Below are positions 17,097 to 25,961 of a DNA stretch of 64,000 nt, piece after piece. Origin of the DNA: Eubacteriales bacterium (GTDB lineage Bacteria > Bacillota > Clostridia > Saccharofermentanales > DTU023); contig JAUNLW010000003.1 in NCBI GenBank assembly GCA_030532065.1, positions 1 to 64,000 on the forward strand, read 5' to 3'. The stretch's first letter is position 1; the number at the start of each line of letters is the position of its first letter. Under the pieces are notes generated by a model. It was given only the letters and a program-made list of their open reading frames with translations. It searched no databases and had not been told where the DNA came from. Made by a program: the position numbers and the translations under genes.

Positions 17097-17768
17097 CTAT
17101 TTCCTCCAGTTAGTGATTTCCGCTGTCAACCAATCGACCAGTTGTTCTACACCTTCACCAGTCTTAGCTGACAGAGGGATGACTTGACATTTGCTGTTAT
17201 GCGGGCGTAAGAAACCTTCAAAAACGTTCATATCAAAATCGAAAAAAGAAATGGCGTCCATTTTATTGATGACTACCACATCCGCAACCTCAAACATCTT
17301 GGGATACTTGAGTGGTTTGTCGTCGCCTTCAGGTACAGATAGGATGACCAAGTTGCGACTGGAACCGGTGTCAAAGGACGCGGGGCAGACTAAGTTGCCC
17401 ACATTTTCCATAAAAATCAGTTCGGGTAATTCGCCTTCCAGGTTTTCCAAGCCTTCAGAAGTCATGCCGGCATCTAAGTGACACATGCCGCCGGTGTGCA
17501 GCTGGATGGCCTCCACACCGGTGTTCTTGATAATATCGTTGGCGTCAATGTCACCATCTATATCGGCTTCCATTACTCCGATCCTGTAATCGTCCTTTAG
17601 TCGGTTGATAACCTGCGTCAAGAGTGTTGTCTTACCCGAACCCGGACTGGACATTACATTTAAGAGAAAGCAGCCTTTCTGCTTGAGCTGTTGCCTAACC
17701 TCTTCGGCCTTGGCGTCGTTATCCGAGAAAACGCTTTTTTGCACTTTGATGATTTTAGCCTGGTCCAC
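17097..17768 (-). CDS. hypB: HypB hydrogenase nickel-incorporation GTPase
   Basis: The 223-residue SIMIBI-class GTPase has P-loop SSPGSGKTTLL (about residues 40-50), the switch and metal segment HTGGMCHLDAGM with the Cys-His pair of HypB, IFMENVGNLVCPA, and the base-specificity motif NKMD. It lacks the N-terminal His-rich nickel-storage tail of some HypB proteins. The start is a GTG with TAAGGAG seven bases upstream. It works with HypA in GTP-dependent nickel transfer. The operon order here is FAD oxidoreductase, hypB, large flavoprotein, hypA. Confidence 0.93.
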   Translation of the reverse strand: MDQAKIIKVQKSVFSDNDAKAEEVRQQLKQKGCFLLNVMSSPGSGKTTLLTQVINRLKDDYRIGVMEADIDGDIDANDIIKNTGVEAIQLHTGGMCHLDAGMTSEGLENLEGELPELIFMENVGNLVCPASFDTGSSRNLVILSVPEGDDKPLKYPKMFEVADVVVINKMDAISFFDFDMNVFEGFLRPHNSKCQVIPLSAKTGEGVEQLVDWLTAEITNWRK

Positions 17769-17819
17769 TATTGTTCTCCTTAATGTTTAGTATTCTTGTC
17801 TAATCGTCTGGAATGGTGA

Positions 17820-19202
17820 TTAAGAGAAGAATCTCCTCACCAGATCACGCGAATATTCTACTGTTTCTTCCATATCGCCAAAGGCCATTACTTCGCCGGC
17901 AAAATAGGTATTCTTATCACCTTGCAAGGCTTCCACCTTGTCGTACCATCCAGCGGCGTAATCTTCAGAATTGACATGCGGGAAATAATACCAGTCATCA
18001 ATACGCTCGATCTTGTCTACAGGGAGGCCAGCCTTGGCCATGTCAGCGATGGTGGTAGCTTTAGCCTCCTCAAATGGTACATCCGCCATATCTTTGTGAT
18101 TACGCAAAGTGAAAGTGACCAACGGTTGAGGGCCGCAATCAGGCCAACGATGGTAGAAGACCATGAGGTGGCCGCGAGTTTCCGGCGTCATGTTGTCGAA
18201 GAAGTAGTAGGAAATATCTGGATCGTTTCCTTCTTCGGTACGTACAGCCATGGTGAAGTATTTCTTGTGAACGATCTTAGAAAACAGCTCTTTTTCTTCT
18301 TGTGTTGGATCGCCATAATCTAAGAACATTTCCAGCGGTGTACAAATGATGATGTGATCGAAGACTTCTTCTTTTTCGCCGTTTATGGTGACGATCACCT
18401 GATCATTTTCACGCTTAATGCCGGTGACTTCGCTGTTGAGTATGGCTGGATGTTGTAGATGCTTGTTTACACCTTCCCAAATAGATTGGGTACCATACTT
18501 CCAGGTCCAGAGTCGACCAGTGGAAAGGAATTGTCTAACCGTAAAGGCGTCCAAATACTTCAATACATAAGCGGCAGGGATCTCGTCGAAATAGCCGTAA
18601 CCAAAAGATGTGAAGGGGCCTTTCCAGACTAAAGTAGCATCCTCACAGTCATTTAGTTTGAGAAATTCCGCAAAAGGCATGCAAAGGTCTTTGAGATTTT
18701 CATTGGTGCCTTCAATATGTTTTAGCTTCATCTCAGGTGAAGGACAAGGACCCTCATAGCGGCCTTGTGCTACACCACGGTGTCCGTTGACGTCGTAACC
18801 GACATACTTGGTATTGAGAAGCTTGGTCAGCTTTTTCATCTTCATGATCTTTTTGAGCATGGCGATCGGGCTGGACTTTAGAGGAGTGCCATCTGTGTTC
18901 ATAAAACGGCGGCCCATAGGAGGACCATCCAGGTGAGTTACGCCGCCAAACTCTTCACACTCATGTACAGCGAAGTAAGTGCCGCAGCCCATGACCGCGC
19001 CCATCTCAATGGTGCGATCTTCCCATTTACCATCGGCGGTCTTAACTTTCATTAAAGGTGAAAAGGCTTTACCACCAATTTTGTCGCTTTTCTCATAGAT
19101 TACGTAGTTGCGATAGCCATTGCGTTCCAAATACATGGCTGCCGAGGTGCCTGCCGGGCCTCCGCCCACGATGCAGATTCGATCAGTTTTTGACTTTGAC
19201 AT
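17820..19202 (-). CDS. FAD-dependent oxidoreductase, amine oxidase/protoporphyrinogen oxidase-like
   Basis: The 460-residue protein begins with a dinucleotide-binding motif, ICIVGGGPAGTSAAMYLER, then YEKSDKIGGKAFS, the GG motif of the amine-oxidase-like flavoprotein superfamily. A C-terminal FAD-contact segment reads NTYFAGEVMAFGDMEETVE. The substrate cannot be told; relatives include phytoene desaturase-like and polyamine oxidase-like enzymes. GGGAGG lies seven bases before the ATG. It is first in the operon with hypB, the 965-residue flavoprotein and hypA and follows a good sigma-A-type promoter at 19347-19375. Confidence 0.75.
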   Translation of the reverse strand: MSKSKTDRICIVGGGPAGTSAAMYLERNGYRNYVIYEKSDKIGGKAFSPLMKVKTADGKWEDRTIEMGAVMGCGTYFAVHECEEFGGVTHLDGPPMGRRFMNTDGTPLKSSPIAMLKKIMKMKKLTKLLNTKYVGYDVNGHRGVAQGRYEGPCPSPEMKLKHIEGTNENLKDLCMPFAEFLKLNDCEDATLVWKGPFTSFGYGYFDEIPAAYVLKYLDAFTVRQFLSTGRLWTWKYGTQSIWEGVNKHLQHPAILNSEVTGIKRENDQVIVTINGEKEEVFDHIIICTPLEMFLDYGDPTQEEKELFSKIVHKKYFTMAVRTEEGNDPDISYYFFDNMTPETRGHLMVFYHRWPDCGPQPLVTFTLRNHKDMADVPFEEAKATTIADMAKAGLPVDKIERIDDWYYFPHVNSEDYAAGWYDKVEALQGDKNTYFAGEVMAFGDMEETVEYSRDLVRRFFS

Positions 19203-19346
19203 AATTACGCCTCCCGTATCAAAGCTTGTGTTGGCAAGTCTTGTTAATTTATCTGGCTGAAAAAAGAATATCTTTGTTTTTAACAGCGCTAAAGGCTTGC
19301 GTTTTGTTACAAAGAGAAGAAATTCTCTCCTAAAAGCTCCTCATAT

Positions 19347-19375
19347 ATTGTACATTGCCCAGAAAATGAATACAA
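19347..19375 (-). promoter_or_regulatory. Promoter of the FAD oxidoreductase-hypB-flavoprotein-hypA operon
   Basis: On the minus strand TTGTAT (19375-19370) is separated by exactly 17 bp from TACAAT (19352-19347). The transcript would have a leader of about 140 bases before the ATG at 19202. Apart from this promoter and the ligase terminator at 19451-19481, I see nothing in the 318-base gap 19203-19520. Confidence 0.55.
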
Positions 19376-19450
19376 ATGAGAAATCCTTAATTTTACTTAA
19401 TTGAGGCCCAAAAACAGAAAAAAACAGTGAGTTAGTCTTCAATTTAAGAG

Positions 19451-19481
19451 AAAAACACCCGGATACTTTAGCATCCGGGTG
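19451..19481 (-). terminator. Intrinsic terminator of the acetoacetyl-CoA synthetase gene
   Basis: CACCCGGAT pairs with ATCCGGGTG around an 8-base loop, followed on the minus strand by TTTTT. It is 40 bases after the stop codon. Confidence 0.9.
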
Positions 19482-19520
19482 AAAAATGGCAATTTTAAGA
19501 TAAATTTAAGCCTGAGATAA

Positions 19521-21521
19521 CTAGAAGACCAGACCTGATTGAGCTGTCTCCTCGGGGGAGGCTTCAATAACTGGCACAATCTTCTCGTAGAAATCCAGAG
19601 ATTCTGGATTTTGCAGGGCATCACGGTTGGTGACTCTACGATGGTTGACGATATTGGTAACCGCGCTTTCTACGATTTTTCCGTTAAGGGTTTTGGGAAT
19701 ATCCGGGGTCTGGATGATCAAGGCAGGAACGTGGCGGGGAGAAGCGTTCTTCCTCAGGACAGTACGAATTTCCCTGGCTACCTCAGCGGTCAGCGTGCGG
19801 CCTTCCTTCATCTCTACAAACAGGATCACGCGTTGGTCGCTGTCATATTGTTGGCCGATCGCCAGAGAGTCTTGGACGGCATCAACTTTTTGCACTTGAG
19901 CGTAGATCTCTGAAGTACCAATGCGTACGCCCGAGGGCTTTAAGACAGAGTCAGAACGGCCATAATAGGTAACTCCGCCGGTATCAGAGTGCATTTCCAC
20001 ATAGTCACCGTGACGCCAGATGCCGGGGAAGACGTCAAAGTAAGCGTCATGGTAGCGCTTGCCTTCCGGGTCGTTCCAGAAATAAATTGGCATGGCAGGG
20101 ATGGGAAAGAGGCAGACCAGCTCGCCTTGTTCGTCCCAGACCTGCTCTCCTTTGTCGTTAAAAGCTGCTACAGGCTCACCTAGGCCAGGGCCCTGCAACT
20201 CGTTACTGTAAACGGGTTCCAGAGGATTGCCGATACAGAAACAACCGTTAATATCTGTACCACCTGCGATTGATGAGAAGTGCAGGTCTTCTTTAATCGC
20301 GTCATAGACAAAGTGGAAGCCAGCATCGGACAAGGCAGATCCGGTCTGTGAAATACAGCTCAGATGACTGAGATCGGCGTGATCTTTGGGGATAAAGCCT
20401 TCGGCCATGAGAGCGTGGATATAGCTGGCAGAAAGACCAAAAACAGTAACCTTCTCTTCTTCCAATATTTTCCAGATAGCGGAGGTATCAGGATAGGAAG
20501 GATTACCATCGTAAAGCACCAGTGAGCAACCGGCTCCTAACGCTGCCAACATCCAGTTCCACATCATCCAGGAACAAGTAGTGATGTAGAGCATGCGATC
20601 TTTCTCCGTCACATCGTGCTGCAGAATGATCTCTTTAAGTTGATTAATGAGCAGACCGGCCTGGGACTGTACCATGCATTTGGGTTTGCCGGTAGTGCCG
20701 GAAGAGAACATCACGACTAAGGGGTGACGTGCCGGCATTTGCTCAAAGTAGAAGGGTTTTTGGGCAGAAGCCGGAGTGGAAAAATCTTCCCAGAGAACAC
20801 CGTTAGTCAACTGGCTAACAGTAGCAGGGTCGCCTGCATAGTGGATCAGGACCACTTTCTCCACGCTGGGGATGCCTTGAGCTACTAGCTCTGCCCGCTC
20901 AGTTACCGAGAAGGTTTTACCTTTGTAGCTATAACCGTCTACGGAGAAGAGCACCTTGGGTTCTACCTGGCCTAATCGGTCAATGGCAGCCTGTGAGCCA
21001 ATGTCAGTCGCGCAAGAGCACCAGACTGCGCCGATAGAAGAAGTTGCAAGCATAGCAATGATAGTTTCCGGCAGGTTAGGCAGGTAAGCAGCCACTGTGT
21101 CGCCTGGTTTTATTCCTATAGAGCGAAGAGCTCCGGCGATTCTTTCGACTTCTGAGCGTAGCTCATGCCAAGACAGGCTGCGGCGAGTGTGATTCTCGCC
21201 TCTAAAAATCAAGGCCGGCTCGTCGCTGTCCCGCCCGCCCAGGATATTCTCCGCATAATTAAGCATTGCTCCCGGAAACCAGTCTGCGCCGGGAAACTTC
21301 TTCAAATCATCTACTACTTTCTCGTAGGGATGAGAAGTCTTGATCTCCAAAAATTTCCATAATTCATCCCAGAAAATTTCGGGATTATCAATACTCCACT
21401 TTTGCAGTTCGCGGTAACCGGACAGGTTCAAATCATATTTCTTATTTATCAGCTGCATAAAAGCAAACATCTTTGAGTGTTCTACGCGTTCTCTGCTCGG
21501 TGTCCATAACTTCTCTCTCAT
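19521..21521 (-). CDS. Acetoacetate-CoA ligase (acetoacetyl-CoA synthetase)
   Basis: The adenylate-forming enzyme has the AMP-binding core motif MFSSGTTGKPKCMVQ, the A5-type motif segment IAGGTDINGCF, the hinge and FAD-like loop YGRSDSVLKPSGVRIG and the C-terminal catalytic lysine in IPKTLNGKIVE. The N-terminus (LWTPSRERVEHSKMFAF) matches acetoacetyl-CoA synthetases better than acetate ligases. It activates acetoacetate to acetoacetyl-CoA with ATP, allowing use of ketone bodies or polymer-derived C4 units. I start it at the ATG at 21521 (666 residues), with an AAAGGAG upstream, rather than an in-frame GTG at 21551. It is monocistronic between a promoter at 21653-21681 and the terminator at 19451. 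Confidence 0.88.
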   Translation of the reverse strand: MREKLWTPSRERVEHSKMFAFMQLINKKYDLNLSGYRELQKWSIDNPEIFWDELWKFLEIKTSHPYEKVVDDLKKFPGADWFPGAMLNYAENILGGRDSDEPALIFRGENHTRRSLSWHELRSEVERIAGALRSIGIKPGDTVAAYLPNLPETIIAMLATSSIGAVWCSCATDIGSQAAIDRLGQVEPKVLFSVDGYSYKGKTFSVTERAELVAQGIPSVEKVVLIHYAGDPATVSQLTNGVLWEDFSTPASAQKPFYFEQMPARHPLVVMFSSGTTGKPKCMVQSQAGLLINQLKEIILQHDVTEKDRMLYITTCSWMMWNWMLAALGAGCSLVLYDGNPSYPDTSAIWKILEEEKVTVFGLSASYIHALMAEGFIPKDHADLSHLSCISQTGSALSDAGFHFVYDAIKEDLHFSSIAGGTDINGCFCIGNPLEPVYSNELQGPGLGEPVAAFNDKGEQVWDEQGELVCLFPIPAMPIYFWNDPEGKRYHDAYFDVFPGIWRHGDYVEMHSDTGGVTYYGRSDSVLKPSGVRIGTSEIYAQVQKVDAVQDSLAIGQQYDSDQRVILFVEMKEGRTLTAEVAREIRTVLRKNASPRHVPALIIQTPDIPKTLNGKIVESAVTNIVNHRRVTNRDALQNPESLDFYEKIVPVIEASPEETAQSGLVF

Positions 21522-21652
21522 AATCTCTAGTGCTCCTTTATTTTTGTTCACTTAGCTTCCTGTGTTGTTCGCTGAAATCTGACTGAAAACCCTGGGCTCA
21601 TCAGATATTGCCTAGCGTTCTGCACAAGGAAATTATTCTGTGCAACTCTTTT

Positions 21653-21681
21653 ATTATCGTTTACGCTGTAAAGTTTTGCAA
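21653..21681 (-). promoter_or_regulatory. Promoter of the acetoacetate-CoA ligase gene
   Basis: On the minus strand TTGCAA (21681-21676) and GATAAT (21658-21653) have 17-bp spacing. The spacer holds TTACAGCGTAA, a short palindrome that weakly resembles a cre site (three mismatches to the consensus), so catabolite control is possible but unproven. Confidence 0.5.
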
Positions 21682-21781
21682 GCAAAGAGCCTTAAGCGCA
21701 AGATAACAAAATACCAGTCGCTTTACCCTATAATGCGTAGATGATTAATGCTCTACGAAGACGGAGGAGGAAGAACTAAAA

Positions 21782-22423
21782 GTGGCTGTTTATGTGCTAA
21801 AAGACGTACGCTATAAAGATATCCTGTACGTAGAGGATCTAAAGATTGAAGAAGGTAAGATCAGCTCAATCACAGGTGAGAGTGGCAGCGGCAAGACCAC
21901 GCTCCTGAGACTCCTAAATAAGCTGATTTCCTGCGACAGCGGAGAGATTACTTTCCGAGGAGAACCTCTTTCAAAGCTGGATGCCGTCAAATTGAGACGT
22001 TCGGTAGTTATGCTGCCACAAACAACGCCAATCTTTCCCGGAACGGTTGAGGATAACTTGCAGATAGGTCTGCGTTTCGCGGAAAAAGAACCTGCAGCCA
22101 AAGAAAGACTCAAAGAAGTTTTAGAACTGGCTCATCTGAGTAAAGCTTTAGACGACGAGGCAGACCGCCTCTCCGGTGGCGAGAAGCAGCGGCTGGGTTT
22201 AGCGCGAGTGTTTCTTTTGGAGCCGGAGGTCTATCTCTTGGATGAGCCGTCTTCAGCCCTGGATGAGGAGACCGCGCGCTTGATTATGGAAGGCATGGTC
22301 CAACACGTCAAAGCCCAGCAGAAAACGCTGGTTATGGTAACACATGCGCGTGAATTGGCAAGACTTTACTCAGACTGTCAGATCTGCTTGAGTAAGGGAC
22401 GGATTGTAAGTGTTGAAGGCTAG
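21782..22423 (+). CDS. fetA: FetA/YbbL-like ABC transporter ATPase
   Basis: The 213-residue stand-alone nucleotide-binding protein has Walker A GESGSGKTTLL (about residues 33-43), signature RLSGGEKQR and Walker B VYLLDEPSSALD. It is paired with the FetB-like permease 40 bases downstream. FetAB-type transporters are linked to iron export and oxidative stress resistance in E. coli. The start appears to be a GTG after GGAGGAGG at a longer than ideal spacing. A TATAAT at 21729-21734 may be the -10. Confidence 0.8.
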   Translation: MAVYVLKDVRYKDILYVEDLKIEEGKISSITGESGSGKTTLLRLLNKLISCDSGEITFRGEPLSKLDAVKLRRSVVMLPQTTPIFPGTVEDNLQIGLRFAEKEPAAKERLKEVLELAHLSKALDDEADRLSGGEKQRLGLARVFLLEPEVYLLDEPSSALDEETARLIMEGMVQHVKAQQKTLVMVTHARELARLYSDCQICLSKGRIVSVEG

Positions 22424-22463
22424 TACCGCAGGGCGTTTTTAGTTCTAAGAGAGGAGATCACTA

Positions 22464-23246
22464 ATGCAACAAATAATAGATCTGAGTTTCTGGCAGTTAC
22501 TATCTGCCTATGTTTTTATCTTGATCTTAATGGTCATTGTCCGCCTCAAAGGTATCCAACGCGAAAAAGAGATCTTGATCGCTTCAGTACGCATGACTGT
22601 ACAGCTTGGTCTAACCGGCTATCTTTTGGGCTATATCTTCGACACTCCGTCACCGTGGATGACCCTGTTGATCTTGCTGGCCATGGAGAGCTTTGCTATC
22701 TACACCTTATTTAAGCGTAATAAGGGAAAATTAACCAAGAAACTAAAACGCACTGTTGCTTTATCCCTGATCTGCGGCACGGTTACCTGTCTCTTATTTT
22801 TCCTCTTAGTGGTTGTAAGAATTGATCCCTGGTACACGCCGCAATACTTTATTCCGATTGCAGGTATGTTAATCGGCAACTCCATGACCGGCATTTCTCT
22901 GGGTATATCTCGCCTGGTAGATGGCATGCATGACCAACGTGATTTGGTGGAAGGGGCTTTGATGTTGGGAGCCACGCCTCAGTTAGCGGCTAAGCCGGTA
23001 GTAAACGCTGCCTTTGACGCGGCAATTTTACCCAGCCTTAACTCCATGCTTGGCATGGGCATCGTCTTCCTGCCTGGCATGATGACCGGTCAAATACTCT
23101 CTGGTACCTCACCCTTAACAGCGATTAGTTACCAAATCGCTATTATGCTTGGCATAGTAGGGGCCGTATCTTTGACGGTTATTCTGTTTCTCCAACTAGG
23201 CTACCGCTGCTTTTTTAATGAACAGTCCCAGCTCATAGTTGATTAG
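22464..23246 (+). CDS. fetB: FetB/YbbM-like ABC transporter permease
   Basis: The 260-residue integral membrane protein with about seven helices matches the UPF0014/FetB family. Family features include RMTVQLGLTGYLL near residue 45 and the segments PIAGMLIGNSMTG and LVEGALMLGATP, which form the coupling region. With the ATPase encoded upstream it would export iron or a related substrate across the membrane. AGAGGAG precedes the ATG. The gene ends without an obvious terminator. Confidence 0.85.
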   Translation: MQQIIDLSFWQLLSAYVFILILMVIVRLKGIQREKEILIASVRMTVQLGLTGYLLGYIFDTPSPWMTLLILLAMESFAIYTLFKRNKGKLTKKLKRTVALSLICGTVTCLLFFLLVVVRIDPWYTPQYFIPIAGMLIGNSMTGISLGISRLVDGMHDQRDLVEGALMLGATPQLAAKPVVNAAFDAAILPSLNSMLGMGIVFLPGMMTGQILSGTSPLTAISYQIAIMLGIVGAVSLTVILFLQLGYRCFFNEQSQLIVD

Positions 23247-23410
23247 CCAGCCTTCCTTTGGCTCTAGCGTACCATTTGATAACTGACAAATATGCCGAAA
23301 AGCAAAAGCAGATGTTACAATTGGGACTCCACACTTGTATGCTAAGTAGCAGTAAGAACTTTTAAGGCTTTAACTATAGTAAATATAGAGTTCTCAATAA
23401 AGGAAACAGC

Positions 23411-23890
23411 ATGCTGCAAAAGAGTGAACTGGCCGAAATATACGAACGTCAAGCAGACACGGTCTATTTGGTAGCTGTGGGCTACGGTCTACAGCGCGCG
23501 GATTGTGAGGATATTGTGCATGAGACATTTCTCAAGCTCATGCGCTATGCACCTGTTTTTGAAAGTCAGGAGCATGAAAAAGCCTGGCTGATCGTGACTG
23601 CCGGTAATATTTGTAAGAATTTATTCCGTAAGCGCTACAGACAGGATCTGCCCCTGGAAGACTGGGACAGGCCGGAGGAAGCGAAGACGGGAGAGGCAGA
23701 AAGCGATCTGCTTTCTGCTTTACGTAAACTGCCAGAAAGGCTGAGGCTTGCAGTGCACCTCTACTATTACGAAGGTTACCAGTCAGCGGAGATAGCGGAG
23801 ATGCTGGGTTTGCATCCGGCCAGCGTAAGACGCCAGCTTGTGCAAGCCAGGAAATTATTAAAACAAGAATTGGGAGGGGAATGGGAATGA
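23411..23890 (+). CDS. ECF-type RNA polymerase sigma factor
   Basis: The 159-residue protein has only regions 2 and 4. Region 2 contains DCEDIVHETFLKLMRY, the core-binding and -10 recognition helix, and region 4 contains YQSAEIAEMLGLHPASVRRQLVQAR, a helix-turn-helix for the -35. This is the size of ECF or SigV/SigW-like factors. Its stop overlaps the start of the next gene, a single-pass membrane protein that is probably its anti-sigma factor. It may direct genes for the cell envelope, perhaps the FemAB-like gene downstream, which is an inference from position. Confidence 0.88.
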   Translation: MLQKSELAEIYERQADTVYLVAVGYGLQRADCEDIVHETFLKLMRYAPVFESQEHEKAWLIVTAGNICKNLFRKRYRQDLPLEDWDRPEEAKTGEAESDLLSALRKLPERLRLAVHLYYYEGYQSAEIAEMLGLHPASVRRQLVQARKLLKQELGGEWE

Positions 23891-24651
23891 AAAAAAGCAC
23901 TTATCAGGCAGAACTCAGGCACCAAGCCCCGACAAGTACTGAGAAGCAGAAAATGTGGGATCGTTTAGAAGCTGCTTTTGATCAGGAGATCGCGCTCTCA
24001 GCTGATCATGAGTTTTTAGATAAAAGATCCATGGAGCCTAAGCCCCACGGTAAAGTGATTGCCTGGCGTCCTATCCTGAGCCTGGTTGCAGTCCTGGCTA
24101 TAGCCACCTGCCTCTACTTTTTGTTACCTCCAATGCAAACTAACCGTAAGGATGAAGTCAGCCTAAAACGCTCGCTTCCGAAATCAGAAGATAGCGCCGA
24201 GCAAGAGGATATGCCAGCTCCTGTTGCTGTAGCCCGGTTCTATTCAGCGACGGAAGCTGAAAACGATAGCGTAGAGAACTTCCAGGCGGATGCGTATAAG
24301 TCAAATGCAGAAATTCCTATAACCGTATCACCCGGCATTTGGACCTTGATCACGGATCAAGAGCAGCTTGTCTTGGTTTTATCGGAAGACTCTGAGCAAA
24401 AAGTAGATCTTTATTATTCTGCGGATCAAGACAGCGCACTCAGTGGAAATTATAATTGGGAGGCAGGATATTTGGTTATGACTTTCGACCAAGAAGAGCT
24501 GACTTTCCTGTCCTATGAGGGTGGGTTCGCTTTGGCTGGACGAAGCGAACACTTCTCCGAATTAGAGATAGATAGCCACTTAAGTTATTTTGGTTCTGAT
24601 ACTCAGGAAAACCGAGCAAAAGTTTGGCAAAGCAAGACTAAGCAAAATTAG
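23887..24651 (+). CDS. Single-pass membrane protein, putative anti-sigma factor
   Basis: A cytoplasmic N-terminal region of about 55 residues (with RHQAPTSTEKQKMWDRLEAAF) precedes one membrane helix (WRPILSLVAVLAIATCLYFL, about residues 60-80) and an acidic extracytoplasmic C-terminal domain of about 170 residues. The layout matches anti-sigma partners of ECF factors. I chose the ATG at 23887, which forms an ATGA overlap with the sigma stop and has GGAGG eight bases upstream; an ATG two codons earlier is possible. No zinc-binding HxxxCxxC motif is visible, so it is not a ZAS-type anti-sigma. Confidence 0.6.
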   Translation: MKKSTYQAELRHQAPTSTEKQKMWDRLEAAFDQEIALSADHEFLDKRSMEPKPHGKVIAWRPILSLVAVLAIATCLYFLLPPMQTNRKDEVSLKRSLPKSEDSAEQEDMPAPVAVARFYSATEAENDSVENFQADAYKSNAEIPITVSPGIWTLITDQEQLVLVLSEDSEQKVDLYYSADQDSALSGNYNWEAGYLVMTFDQEELTFLSYEGGFALAGRSEHFSELEIDSHLSYFGSDTQENRAKVWQSKTKQN

Positions 24652-24668
24652 CTAAAATACTAGATAAT

Positions 24669-25928
24669 ATGAAAACTTTTTGTAAACTCACCGAGGCAGA
24701 GTTTGATGCCTTTAGCCGCAGTTATCGACCTGCAACTTTCCTTCAATCTGTGCCCATGGCACGCTCGCAACAAGAACGGGGCAGCCAGATTGCCTATTAC
24801 GGCATCAAGGACGGATCTGAGGTAGTTGCGGCCGGGCTTTTCACACTTACGCCTTTTCGTAGATTTTTCCGCATTGCCAGTGCTTTTGGGGGCATGCTCA
24901 TGGACTACTCCAATGAGGAAGACCTGGCAATTTTGTACGAAGGATTGCGGCAGGAGTTCAGCAGAAGCCGTGTGGCGCAAGTCAGAATTTTGCCGTATTT
25001 CAATTTGATAGAGCGTGACATAGATGGAGAGATCGTAGAGGGTGGTTATGATAATCACGAACTGGTAACGAAGCTAAAGACTGCCGGATTTCACCACCAC
25101 GGCTATCAAAATCACTACAATACCACCGACAGCCGTTGGTTCTTTCAAAAAGACATCAGCCAGATAACTACGCCGGACGAGCTTTTGGCCTCTTTTGGTG
25201 GCCAAAATCGCTGGGCAACCCGCAAAACACAAAAGTTAGGTATACAGGTACGAGATCTGAGCCTGGATGAATTAGATCAGTTTGATCGCATTTTAGAGCA
25301 CACGGCTGATCGTCGTGAGTTTATGAATCGCGGTATCGACTATTACCGTAGTATTTACCATTGCTTTGTTCCCAGTGGCGAGGCGCGCTTCTTACTGGCC
25401 GAGCTAGATTTGGATCACTACGAAGCACAGTTGCAGGAGTTGCGTCAGACTCAAGTAGAAGAATTGCGGGAATCAGAGAGACGCTTTGCCTCCAAACCCA
25501 CTAACAAGATGGAGAATCGCATTCGCACGGCTCAGGAAGCGATAGATGGTTTTGACGATAAATTAGCGGAATTAAAACGTGATCTGCGCCCCAAGGGTCC
25601 GGTGATCCCTTTGGCAGCAGCTGTGTTCTTGCGCTACGTCGGTTCAGTAACCTATCTTTTCAGTGGCGCCTATTCTGAATACCTACATTTCAATGCGCCA
25701 TATGCTATCCAGTGGGAGGCAATGAACTGGGCTTTAGAAAACAAAGCGGATATTTATGATTTTTATGGCACTGAAGGCGCCTTTTGCGGCGCGAAAGATG
25801 AGGGCGTCTACCATTTCAAAAAAGGCTTTGGTGGCTTCGTAGTAGAAAAGCCAGGTATTTTCAGCCTTAACCCCAATCCCGGTCTCTATAAGTTCTTGAG
25901 CAGGGTTTCAGATATTGACCGGGAGTAA
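24669..25928 (+). CDS. FemAB-family peptidoglycan bridge aminoacyltransferase
   Basis: The 419-residue protein has the two GNAT-like subdomains of FemA/FemX proteins and, at about residues 245-305, the charged antiparallel coiled-coil insertion typical of the family (QLQELRQTQVEELRESERR onward). The C-terminal part has YDFYGTEGAFCGAKDEGVYHFKKGFGG, the family signature. It would transfer an amino acid from aminoacyl-tRNA to the lipid II stem peptide, building the interpeptide bridge. It may be co-transcribed with the ECF sigma pair just upstream (17-base gap). Confidence 0.88.
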   Translation: MKTFCKLTEAEFDAFSRSYRPATFLQSVPMARSQQERGSQIAYYGIKDGSEVVAAGLFTLTPFRRFFRIASAFGGMLMDYSNEEDLAILYEGLRQEFSRSRVAQVRILPYFNLIERDIDGEIVEGGYDNHELVTKLKTAGFHHHGYQNHYNTTDSRWFFQKDISQITTPDELLASFGGQNRWATRKTQKLGIQVRDLSLDELDQFDRILEHTADRREFMNRGIDYYRSIYHCFVPSGEARFLLAELDLDHYEAQLQELRQTQVEELRESERRFASKPTNKMENRIRTAQEAIDGFDDKLAELKRDLRPKGPVIPLAAAVFLRYVGSVTYLFSGAYSEYLHFNAPYAIQWEAMNWALENKADIYDFYGTEGAFCGAKDEGVYHFKKGFGGFVVEKPGIFSLNPNPGLYKFLSRVSDIDRE

Positions 25929-25961
25929 TAAAACATAATCCTAAGCCTAGAGGAGTAAGCT

